Below, piece by piece: positions 49,201 to 59,700 of a stretch of DNA of 64,000 nucleotides. This DNA comes from Artocarpus heterophyllus (lineage: Eukaryota; Streptophyta; Magnoliopsida; Rosales; Moraceae). Position 1 is the first letter of the stretch. Each line of letters starts with the position of its first letter. Both the position numbers and the translations under genes were made by a program. The notes beneath the pieces were generated by a model. That model had not been told where the DNA came from. It ran no database searches and saw only the letters and a program-made list of their open reading frames with translations. Location: NCBI GenBank assembly GCA_025403435.1, contig CM046354.1, positions 16,370,424 to 16,434,423 of the forward strand, read 5' to 3'.

Positions 49201-52200
49201 AGATACAAGGCAAGGCTGGTAGACAAGGGCTATACTCAAACCTATGGGATTGATTACTTAGAAACTTTTGCGAAGATGAACACTGTTAGAATCCTGTTGT
49301 CATTAGCAGCTAACTATGGTTGGGAGTTGCAACAGTTTGATGTCAAGAATGCATTTTTGCACGGAGAACTAGAAGAGGAAATTTATATGGAGGTCCCACC
49401 GGGTTTTGCGAATAATTTGGCTGCTCATACAGTGTGTAAGTTGAAGAAGGCCTTATATGGACTTAAACAATCACCACGAGCTTGGTTTGGTAGATTTGCA
49501 AGAGCTATGAGTACCATGGGGTATAAACAAAGCCAAGGGGATCACACGTTGTTCATTAAACACTCACCTTCAGGGGGAGTCACAGCACTCTTGGTATATG
49601 TCGATGATATAATACTGATCGGGAATGATGATAAGGAGAGACAGTCTCTAAGTCAGTGTTTGGCCAAGGAGTTCGAGATCAAAGCATTAGGAAGACTGAA
49701 ATATTTTCTTGGGATCGAAGTAGCTCACTCTAGGCAGGGCATTTTTATCTCCCAACAGAAGTATGTTACGAATCTTCTCAAAGAAACAGGCAAGACAGCA
49801 TGCGAACCAGCAAGTACTCCAATAGACTCGAATCTTAGACTTGGAAAAGCAGAGGAAGATGCTGCAGTTGATAGGGAAATGTATCAACGCCTAGTAGGAA
49901 GACTCATTTATCTGTCTCATATACGACCAGACATAGCATACGCAGTGAGTGTAATTAGTCAATTCATGCATAGCCCAAAGGAAGTTCATCTACATGCAGC
50001 CCATCGAGTGTTACAATATCTTAAAGGGACACCAGGAAAGGGAATTCTGTTCAAGAGAAACAGCGGTTTAGTACTCGAAGCATACACGGATGCTGATTAT
50101 GCTGGATCAATAGTTAACAGGAGGTCAACCTCAGGATATTGCACCTTTCTTGGTGGTAATCTCGTGACGTGGAGGAGTAAAAAAACAGAATGTGGTGGCA
50201 CAGTCTAGTGCAGAAGCAAAATTTCGAGCAATGGCTCAAGGGGTGTGTGAATTACTCTGGTTGAAAATCATTCTAGAAGACTTGAAGATTAAGTGGGATG
50301 GCCCAATGAGACTTTATTGTAATAACAAGTCTGCAATTAGCATAGCTCACAACCCAGTACAACATGATCGAACGAAGCACATCGAAATTGACAGACACTT
50401 CATCAAGGAGAAATTAGAAAGTGGGTTAATTTGTACACCGTATGTGTCTACACATGGCCAACTTGCAGATGTGCTTACTAAAGGGTTAAGTAGTTCAATG
50501 TTTCAAAGTATTGTCTCCAAGTTAGGAATGAAAAATACCTATTCACCATATTGAGGGGGAGTGTGGAAAAAAACGTGATTTGTGTGATTTGTGGGAGTGA
50601 TTAGTGGGATGTATATTTGTACAATTAGCTGTAATTGATTGACAGTTTGTATCCCTAGAATTAGGCTGATTTGATTGTTCCTAGAATCATGGGATCTGAT
50701 ATAGATTAGTTTCTTTCTTTTCTTTTGCTAGGATCATTATATATAGTGTATAATTCATTGTGAATAATCAGAAATATGAATAAAGAAAATTCTTCCTCAT
50801 AGCTTTCTTCTCTCAGCTTCTCCATATTTTTTCTTTCCTCAGTTTTTAACACTATCCTAGAAGGACATTGCTAACTTTTTGAGGTGTGCACTTTAATTAT
50901 TCTTCTCTTGCATAGAGAATTATTTTTTTCCCAAAAAAAAAAAAGAAAAAAAATCGTTCCATGGATAAATTCTTTACTATCTTAGTAAAAGTTTTGATTC
51001 CATGCCTTCTAGTTTCTGTTTAGTGTGATGGTTCCTTTGAGACACGTAGTGTTCCTCGTTTAGAGCGTTTTTATTGGCATCTCAAAAAATATGTGCTGCG
51101 TCAATTTATATTAGCAGCTTTAGTAATTCAAAAATTACTTCAGGTGATTATCGAGCAGCCAATAGGAACAGTGCAGTATCCTGGTGTGGCTAAAGGGCTG
51201 TACGTTGCTTCTCCCTCAGGTTTGCTCACATTTTTCCCCCACTAAATATCTTTTGCTAGCAGTAAATTCTCCAGTTGCGAAACTATGGTCTAAAAAGTTT
51301 TCGAAGCTGTTCACTATTTATTACTTACAAGGACTACATTTGGTCTCTCGCATTTTTGTTTCCTTTTTTGTTCATGTTTATCCATTTTCATTATCGTTGA
51401 CCTATTCAGGAAAACCAGCTCTTAGCAAGGTTGAAGTCCTAGAGAGAGACGTAGAGAAAAACTGCACGTTGGTCAAGGTGCACCACACACCACATAATGT
51501 TTCAACATTTAATGAGTATGCTTTTCTTATATTTTGAGTTCCTCATTTTTTGTATTATGTTATGGCTGACAGGTTGAGATTCAATCAGGAAGGCCACACC
51601 AGATCCGCATTCATCTTTCTTTCATTGGACATCCCCTAGTGGGTAAATTGCTAAAGCTGTGCTTCTTGTAAATATTTTTCTTCTGTTGCAGCCTAAAGTC
51701 TTTCAGATGAATTAACCTTGACCTTCGCCATTTAACAGGTGACCCCCTTTATGTTGAAGGAGGGAGACCTCGCTGCTTTGATCCTGGATTTGTGGATGAA
51801 AGTTTCGCACAAGATGGGTATTTTCTTTTTCCTTTTTATTTTAGCAGGATGGTTTGTTTCATTACATATTAGTGCTTATTCTTTCAATCTGGACTTTCTT
51901 ATGTTTTTAATTACTATATATCATATTCTTGGCTGGCAAAATCTGCATGCTTTTTTACTTCCTGACTGTTTTGTAGACTAATATCAAACTCGGATTGCTG
52001 ACATTATTTTGAGATAAGTAGGGGAAAACAAGAAACATCCTATGACATCCTAAATGTGATTAGTGTTCCATTTTAAGTTGCAATCCTCTTTTTTCCTTTT
52101 TTTTTTTTTTTTCCTTTTGCAGAGGGTTTATGAGGCCAGCAAAACCTGTCCCTGGTGACTGTGGCTATATTTTGCATGCACATCAAGTTTCTCTGTCTCA

Positions 52201-52706
52201 TCCAACAACCAATGAGGTAAGCACGAGATTAAACATTAAATATCAACGCTACTTTTGTGTCATTGATGACTATATATTTGTTGGCCTGTTGAGCATAGAA
52301 CATCAGTGATGCGTCTGGTTTTGACCTAGTACTACTATTTGTGAATGTAAATTTACTTCGTTTATTTACCACTACTTCTTTGGTTTTGACCTACTACTAT
52401 TTTTTCCTTATTTATTTCCTTTTCTCGATTATTGACGAAATGGTATTTTATGAATAGTGGCATAGGTTGACTTAACTAGCGTGTTTTCTCTTTTTGCTTT
52501 CGGGTCTGTTGTTGTTGCTCCTTCTCATGACTCATGAAATCCTATTCCTTTTTCAGTTTATTAGGTGAAATTAGTTCATTAGAGAAAGTGAAGAAAATAG
52601 AGAAACCTTCCTAGTTTTGTGCCATTTGCAGGTAATTGAGATCACAGCGACTCTTCCACCCATCCTCCGGACTCGGCAAGAAGCACAAGGGATGAGCATG
52701 AATTAG
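43224..52706 (+). CDS. PUS5: RluA-family RNA pseudouridine synthase, PUS5-like (14 exons, 381 aa)
   Basis: Exons: 43224-43347, 43490-43547, 43725-43752, 43846-43892, 44001-44091, 44491-44656, 44918-45005, 45192-45273, 51144-51219, 51410-51477, 51573-51642, 51739-51817, 52123-52216 and 52632-52706; all phases agree. RluA-type enzymes isomerise uridine to pseudouridine in RNA. Residues ~43-100 look like an S4-type RNA-binding region (GWLRRIQNGQITVDGRVV). Then come ALNKPSGLQVLPGG, PVPVHRLGRGTSGILL and the late motif SGRPHQIRIHLSFIGHPLVGDPLY. The catalytic motif in this family is usually HRLD; here residue 167 is Gly (codon 44641-44643). The N-terminal blocks fit Arabidopsis PUS5 (At3g52260) better than PUS7 as far as I recall. 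The eighth intron (45274-51143) holds a copia element in the same orientation. Target RNA and compartment are unknown. Confidence 0.9.
45479..45785 (+). repeat. 5' LTR of the copia element (307 bp)
   Basis: Begins TGTGGAAA and ends TTTTTAACA. It contains a tandem 19-bp duplication (GATCTGATATAGATTAGTT at ~45609-45646) that is single in the 3' LTR. This duplication, less two single-base insertions in the 3' LTR, exactly accounts for the 17-bp length difference. Confidence 0.95.
45671..45718 (+). promoter_or_regulatory. LTR TATA box and poly(A) signal
   Basis: TTATATATAG at 45671-45680 is a plausible TATA box and AATAAA at 45713-45718 a plausible poly(A) signal. The same order recurs in the 3' LTR. 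Their use is inferred from LTR logic. Confidence 0.45.
45786..45800 (+). other. Primer binding site (initiator tRNA-Met type)
   Basis: TGGTATCGGAGCTGG directly follows the 5' LTR. It matches the common TGGTATCAGAGC site with one substitution. Confidence 0.85.
45921..46078 (+). repeat. 80-bp tandem duplication in the copia leader
   Basis: ACCAGCAGCTTTGTCACTCC at 45931 recurs at 46011, and the two ~80-bp units agree through TTAATTGCCTA. Non-coding leader between PBS and gag. Confidence 0.9.
46100..50554 (+). pseudogene. Copia gag-pol, broken by stops and frameshifts
   Basis: From an ATG at 46100 the frame holds, in order: gag N-terminus (YRLDGKNYLKWSQLV), a zinc knuckle C-x2-C-x4-H-x4-C at ~46917-46960, protease DSGATDHM at ~47230, pre-integrase HRRLGHPS, integrase core FIDDCTRVTWLF, reverse transcriptase with NAFLHGELEEEIYMEVPPGF and YVDDIIL (~49600), and RNase H SSAEAKFRAM, HIEIDRHFI and QLADVLTKGL. 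In-frame stops occur at 46115, 46160, 47451, 47832, 48105, 48156 and 48931. Frameshifts occur near 46475, 48375, 48705 and 50185. The core polymerase stretch (48943-50190) is still open. It cannot make full proteins; earlier spread would have needed helper proteins. Confidence 0.93.
50551..50561 (+). other. Polypurine tract of the copia element
   Basis: TTGAGGGGGAG lies directly before the 3' LTR, the expected place and base composition for the plus-strand primer. Confidence 0.85.
50562..50851 (+). repeat. 3' LTR of the copia element (290 bp)
   Basis: Begins TGTGGAAA and ends TTTTTAACA. Aside from the 19-bp duplication in the 5' LTR and two single-base insertions here, I count three substitutions against the 5' LTR over ~288 aligned bases. 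Confidence 0.95.
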
Positions 52707-53783
52707 CAGTAGCTTATTTAAACATCCTCTAGTTAGTTGCAGACAGTTACGCAGGGAGGCTGATTAATTCTTGCCCGACAACCAATATTTCCTTTTGTAA
52801 GTTAAAAAGATTTTGCGTGTTCTATGTGGCATTTGAATTTATAAAAATCAATTTAAAGAAGATAATGCTCTACATGCGTGCACCTTGTGATTGAGCATGT
52901 TCTGACTAGTGTCATGATATGATTGGTGATCTAATATCTTGTTTTATCATGCTGGAGTCATTAAAATTAAAATAATAAAAAAAAAAGGTTTTCAAATGGT
53001 AGGTGATTGGTTGGTACATTTTGTGTTGTGAATTTGCTTTTGAATTTTTGACCACGAGCAGATCGTGTGGGAAAAGCATCTTTACGTTTTTTTCTTTTCA
53101 AATTCTAATTAATAATTGATTACGAGTTGAAAACGAAGAATAAAGGAAGAAGACCACAGATTATCAGAATAATGCGAAGAAAGTATTGCAGAAACCTTGA
53201 CAAACATGCCAAACCGAATCGTGTATTCGACCCAAAGATACCATAAAAACATATGAAAAATGCATACATGCCTCGATCATTAAAGCATGTATATCAGGAA
53301 GGAAACAATCTCCAAACAGATAAAAAGAGTTACCACTATGCGTCCTTGCTAGCTCAACGAGACGTTGCATGAATATGTGCCACAAATGCCCAAGTAGAGT
53401 AAACCTAGGAAACGCAAAGGAAATAAAACATGTCAAAACACTTAGAAGAGAGACCATATTTCTTAGGTTAAGGTCGAGTGGGCGATCAAGATGGTCGAAA
53501 ACCAAATAAACCCTCCACCAACTTTCAAAGATTATTTTCTGTAAATTTTTGCATCAAATACAACAAATACAAAGCTGCTGGAATATTACAGGCACCTACG
53601 AGTAAAGAGATTTTTTTTTTTTCACCCAAAAGAAAAAAAAAGGCTGAGAACCCATCTATTGCCCTATCATTTCATTGAACAATACAAAAACTATAATACA
53701 GGGCGCGGCAATCAAAGAAATTCGCCACTCAAAAGGGCCTCCTTCTGGAGGCCAACTAAGGCCGATATCACATATATCTCCTA
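52707..53783. other. Convergent 3' interval between PUS5 and PWR
   Basis: Holds both 3' UTRs. A 113-codon minus frame at 53164-53505 shows no domain and lies where the PWR 3' UTR or its downstream flank is expected. No poly(A) site could be fixed. Confidence 0.5.
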
Positions 53784-56700
53784 CTACCTGCCTATGCTCC
53801 CCTTCCCTCTCCAAGACTCGTCCTCTCTGATGATGCTACTTGTCTGCCCCCCATACTGGTCGGTTTTTGCAAAGTGCAATTTTAGCGCTGCAACGGGATC
53901 TGAAACACCCGCTGTGCATGGTCCGCTGCCTACAACTATCCCTCCCCTTCCCATCATGTTCATTCCGACCATCCCCATTCCTTGATGCTGAAAACTTGCA
54001 AGTGCTTCAATGCCGTTCCTTCTCTGAATCTCAGAAAACATATCTTGTCGAGGCTTCACATCCACCGTAAATGGCTGCACCTTAGCAGCATCCCGGCTCC
54101 TATACACCTGATAATCAACCATTCCGTTGCTGCTACTTATGTCCCTGGTCGGGAAAACTGATACACCATTCATATTTCGTTCATTGCTCTTGACAACTGC
54201 CTGCAATTGCTGCTGCTGTTCCATTTTGGAAGAGGATGTAGGAAAATTACTGAATGCAGCAGGATACTTGGCCAGTAAAATTGCTGAATCAGGCACAGAT
54301 GGAAATGCAGCTTGTAATCTGTTCGCATCCCAGCAAGCGTAGCTCCTCATTTGAAAGTTCTCAAGGCTGCCCAAATAACTACCCCGATCAAACTTCAGTA
54401 CGGCAGTATTTCCATCTAAATGGTGGTGGTTAGTGAATTTTGGGTTAGATGGCTTGTTGCTAGAATTGTGCTCATGGCTCCCTTCTTTTTCTTCATCCTC
54501 ACGGTGACTGGAATTCGCTGTCTGCACAATGAGGTTAGTGAATTTTGGGTTAGATGGCTTGTTGCTAAAATTGTGCTCATGGCTCCCTTCTTTTTCCTCA
54601 TCCTCACAGTGACCAGAATTCACTGTCTGCATGGACAAGGGATTGCTAAGTATCTTACCAAACAGTTTCACATCACCACCATTCCTGCTTGGATTTTCTG
54701 AATCCAACAAACTCCTTGAATGCGCTTTTGGATGATCAATTTGTTGGTCCATCTTTTGGGACAAACTATGAAGTGGAAAGCCGGTCATTGAACAAGGAGG
54801 TGTCAAACCATTGCACTTCTGAAGATAGCCGCCTTGTGACACGAAAGGATTGCTGCTACTCCTATCTGGGTTTGAAAGGCTTTGAACTTCCGCGAGATTT
54901 ATGCACCTGACATCTCCATTGATCTCTTTCTTGACTGGCAATTGCAATGGATAGGCCCTGAGAACGTGCGAGGATTCAGAATTGCTTGATAAAGGGCAGC
55001 CTGTTAGACGCCCATGAGGTTCATCTCTAGACACAGATTTATGAGACATATCCCTGCTCTGCTGAGAATCCAGTGTTGATGACGTTTTACTTTCATTACC
55101 GTTTCTTTCACACTGACTAGCACCAGAATCAACAGAGATAGAATTTGCAGAAGCAAGAGAAGATCCCTGCAACAACGAGGTGGCACATGACTTGTCCGAA
55201 GAATTGAACTCAACAGAAACTTGATGCGGGTGATCAGGGTTCAAATTGAAACCTGAACCGGAACTTCTTTCAGCAGCCAAGTTGGAAACATTTCCAACTA
55301 CATTTGAATCATGTAACACAACTTGTAAGCCCCTTTTCCCACCCGTACTTGCATTCCCTTTATCATCTAGCCCCCCCACTTTGTTTCCAGTTCCATTAGA
55401 GGAGACTTCATCCACAGGCTTTATCCCAACCATATATCCAGCATCAAGGGACTCTGGATCATTTCCCTCACAAACAGATACAGATTCTGCAACAGAAGTC
55501 CCCTGTTCGGCCACATTTTTCGTTCCTGCATCCATACTAGCCAACACTGATTCACTTTCCTGGATAGGCAGCGTCTCTGACTGTTCATCAACACCATTGG
55601 TAATATTACTATCGCCATCAGACACTGGTCTACATTGAGTTTGACATGCATCAGATCCACGAGATTCTGAAGCCCCAGCATTTTTCACATGATCTAGTAG
55701 CTCCCTCTCATTTTCACCGTCCAACCTGCTCAGTGCATTTTGCAAGTTCAAGGTCTCAATGGGATCAGATTCATCATGGTTCATATTCATAGCAGACAAT
55801 GGCAAGTCCTCATACGTTTTAGTACCTGACTTGTCGCTGCAAATACCTGAGCCCATTTCTGGAGCACATGCATTTTCTGAACCACTTCCACTTCCATTAG
55901 CATCATCGCCTACTGATGTTCTTTCATTTCCTAGTCCAGGATGTATAAGATCAAGTCCAAGACACTTCCTAGCCTTGCTAAAGAAGACCTTGCACTGATC
56001 CCGGGACCTTGTTCTAACACACTGTGATATCTTAGCAAAATCTCTGCCATATGATGAAACTGCTTGAACAAAGATGGATTTTTCCTCATCCGTCCAATCA
56101 GTTGGATCCATTTCTTCACAACTCTCATCGGAAAAAGTCTCCTGGTCAACATCCTGTGTAACATCAGGTGTCAAGGGCCGTCTAAGTACAGAATCAACTT
56201 TCTGGGACTTCCACTCCCGGTAGCCCTCCCCAGGATCAACAGAGCTCGTGATACATGAACTCATTGCCTCTGATGACAGGGAACCACAAATGCCAGCCAA
56301 AACATCAGCAGCAAATGTTTCTCTATCATTCCCGAGGACATCAAAGTTGCATGATCTTTCAACCATGCCATCATCACCCCATGATGCTTTTGATTCGTTT
56401 AACCCTCCCAAAATCAACCTTCCAGAACACGCTTGCTGACTTCTCATGCCACCATCAGCATTAGCTGCCATTGCTGAAGCTACACCCAGAATGTCAAGGG
56501 AAGCAGCATTCATCTCACGATTCCATTTTTTACCTGATGGAATTAAATAGCTGGCGTTAGATAAGGACTTCTCCTGCTTACCAATATCCAACTTCTTTGT
56601 TTTCTCAAAACAAGCGGATTTGTGATTTTTGTAGTAGAACTCAACACAGTCCGCAGTTGTCTTGTGATCAAGAAATGAAGCAATTTTTTTGAAATCCTTC

Positions 56701-59700
56701 CCAAAGGAGGCCAGCTTATCTATAAAAATCTCTCTCTCTTCAGGTGTCCAGGGATTAATCAAGGCCCTTTCCCTCTCAACAGCATAGGGATCCTCCACTA
56801 ATCCATTATTAGAGATGAACCTTGATACAATCTTCTCCTTTTTATCCAAAATTAGGGCAGGCATCTTTAAGTTGTTCCTATAAATCTTGATTCGCGAATC
56901 AGACAGCAGCTTGCTCGTATAATTGATAATTTCTGCTGTAGGCACTAGACTCAGATTGCCTGCTGTAGAAGGAAGTTATATATATATATATATATTAGAG
57001 AAAGGAGTAAACAAGCGATATAATAATGAGAGATATTCTGTTATGTTTTCATGTCTACGGGAATCATAAATACAAACATTAAATAAACCAACTGAAGCCT
57101 TATACACAACATAAACACTAGAAAACAGAAACATACTACTAATAGCAAGGAACTTTATTTCTAGACTGAAACTACTACTTAAATTGCATGTTAATAAAAT
57201 TATTAAAAAAAAAAGGAAAGAAAAGAGTTACTTCATCATAAATGATTCACCAAACAGCACACACCAAATCTGCCAATCCACACTATAATTTTCAACCTAC
57301 TGCTACCATTATAGATTCATCTGCTTTCACTGCCCATTTTAATGGTCCTATCGTTAATCCTGCTTTCTCCTCACAAACCAACATTGCATACTGTTTTTGC
57401 AGCTAAACGAGGCCCTAACCTAGGAACTAATTAAACACGCAGTTCAACACTTAATTGAAGAGTCAAGAGAAGCTACTCCGGAAAACCAACAAAAATAAAG
57501 TACACAGGCAAAGCCATTAAGGCTATCTTCAAAGCATTCGGAAAGGCCAAACTCAAGGATCACTCAAGTGCACAAGGGGAGGCAAACATAATAATGAATA
57601 CTAGTAAAAGTGAAAGGAGATAATATAAAAACAAAAATCACCGCTTTATAAACCAAATAACCTGTCCAAATGGCCTCTTCTCTTTTATCATTAAGAAAAA
57701 TAATCATGTTTACCATGCTTTATACACAGCCTAATAACAGAACACAACTGAAGAACTCATGTACCCATGAGATCTCATATGTTGTCTTCTCTGTTATAAG
57801 CACATCAAAGCATACAGAAAACAAGATCGTAAAATATCTAAATTTAGTTCTTCCACTGGACTAGTTGCAGCCACCAGGTTCTTTTCTACCAGATCAGACA
57901 TCCTTTAATCCATTCTCAGCAACACCACTTACATAATAATGATGATGATGATGATGATGATGATAAATCTCCTTTCTAAATTCCTCAGTCCTGTAACTAA
58001 TCCCAATTCCCAACGCCATTTTTCATTCTTTTCATATACAATTAAAAACCACAATACCACCAAAACAAATCAAACAATGAGACCGCATTCTACCCAATTA
58101 AAAAGGGGAGCTGACTTTAGTAAAAATATAAATCCTAACATTCTAAAGGTCAAACACTTCCTTCCAATTATATTACCTAGATAACAAAAGTCAAATAACT
58201 TTGACTATTTTTTAAATGAAAAAGAAAGGGGAGGGAAGAGGCCAATGCTTACCAGGTGAAGAAAAACGAGAGCGAATGGAGGACCGATGCTTCTGATATC
58301 CATTGTGCACTGTCCGCAAGCTTAACTCAAATTTTTTCTGTGATTTGGCACGGTATTTCCTTATAGATAGCAAACGCATGTCCTCCTTCCACAGATGTTG
58401 AAAGGCTTTAAATTTCAAGGTTATAACTCTCTCCTTAAACTTTAAAAACCGCTTCCTCATCGCAAATTTCTCTTTGATGTATGTATGATACTGTGAAGAT
58501 GAGGCACTACCAAATCTACAAATATCTAATTTAACATCACCTTGTGGCAATAGCTTATTAAATACTTCATGTACTGTTTTTGCTAATTCTTTATTGGACG
58601 ACAAAATTGCATCATGCAACATATCTTCTCCTCCAGTACATGAACTTACAGCATTAGAGACAGGTGCAGTTGTTTCACCCTCTGACAGCATTCTATCATC
58701 CTCACAAGCTGACAGACCAGTTTTTCCCCCTCCTGTGTGCACTGAGCATTGCACCTCCTTGTTTATTAAGCGATTGTCATTCAAGTCTACCACAACATGA
58801 TTCAATGCGCCAACGGAAGAAACCTCTTTTGCCAAAGATAAAGGCTCAACAAACTTTGATGTCACAGTTCCGGGACTATCAACATCCTCATCCTTATCAT
58901 TCCCACGGATTTCCTCCTGGTCACCATCACAGATGGGTATCTCCTCCACAACTGCATCCCTGGAAGAAACAACTTGCAATGGAGTCGGGCGAGGAACCAA
59001 ATTGGTAACAACACCCTGATCTTCACATGCTTTTAATTTGTCCTCCAAAGGCAAAGAACTAGAAGCTGATGGAGAACTGCTTCGGGGGATGGAGTTCAAT
59101 GACTTTAGCTCATTTTCGAGTAAATCAATTTCAGATTCAGTCACCTCCAGTGTCTTTGAAATTTCACTCTTCAAGATAAGCAACTTATTCAGTGCGGTAG
59201 ACCTCAGAAACCTAGAGTCTATCGAATTCGGATCATCTAACTGTGGCAACTCAGTTAGTGATGGAGCCAAGTCAGCCACTAAGTTAAAGTCCAATTTCTC
59301 TAAATTAAAGAGGAAACCCTCAGAATGATTCTGAGACACAGGACCAGGTGAGCCACATAAATTACTAATATCGTTATCAATATTTGCTGCCTTACCAAAT
59401 GACTTCTCCTCCACACCTGTTACAGCAAGGAATGAAAAGTACAAATCAGAAAAGGCCCCAAAGAAAAGTAACAAGTGGAACTCAGTTGTCAGCATGCAAT
59501 AAACATATAAACATTACAGAGCTTGTCCCAAGAAAAAGACAACAACCATAACAGGAGTTTTTTTTTTTTGGGCTTCAACAATCATAACAGAAGTTACTGT
59601 AGGGAAAACTTTTGACAAAAAGCTTCGAAAAGGTGAAGTTACAAAGTCACAGGAATTAGGTCGACTGAAACAGCCACTTGGAAATAATATTTCGAAACAT

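Larger units (their letters stand above)
45479..50851 (+). mobile_element. Ty1/copia LTR retrotransposon, full length but defective, in PUS5 intron 8
   Basis: 5,373 bp with TG...CA LTRs (45479-45785 and 50562-50851), a PBS (45786) and a PPT (50551-50561). The gene order gag, protease, integrase, reverse transcriptase, RNase H defines copia. Flanking bases ATATC (45474-45478) and CTATC (50852-50856) look like a 5-bp target-site duplication with one change. The LTRs differ by three substitutions plus small indels, so insertion is recent. The host intron without it would be ~490 bp. It is transcribed in the same direction as PUS5, so its LTR promoter and poly(A) signal could affect the host transcript. 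Confidence 0.95.

Noticed and set aside
43224..52706. Naming the synthase PUS7
   Set aside because: The N-terminus and the gene neighbours (TFIIF beta, PWR) fit PUS5 better, as far as I recall these families.
53164..53505. 113-codon minus ORF downstream of PWR
   Set aside because: No recognisable domain, and it sits where the PWR 3' UTR or its downstream flank is expected.
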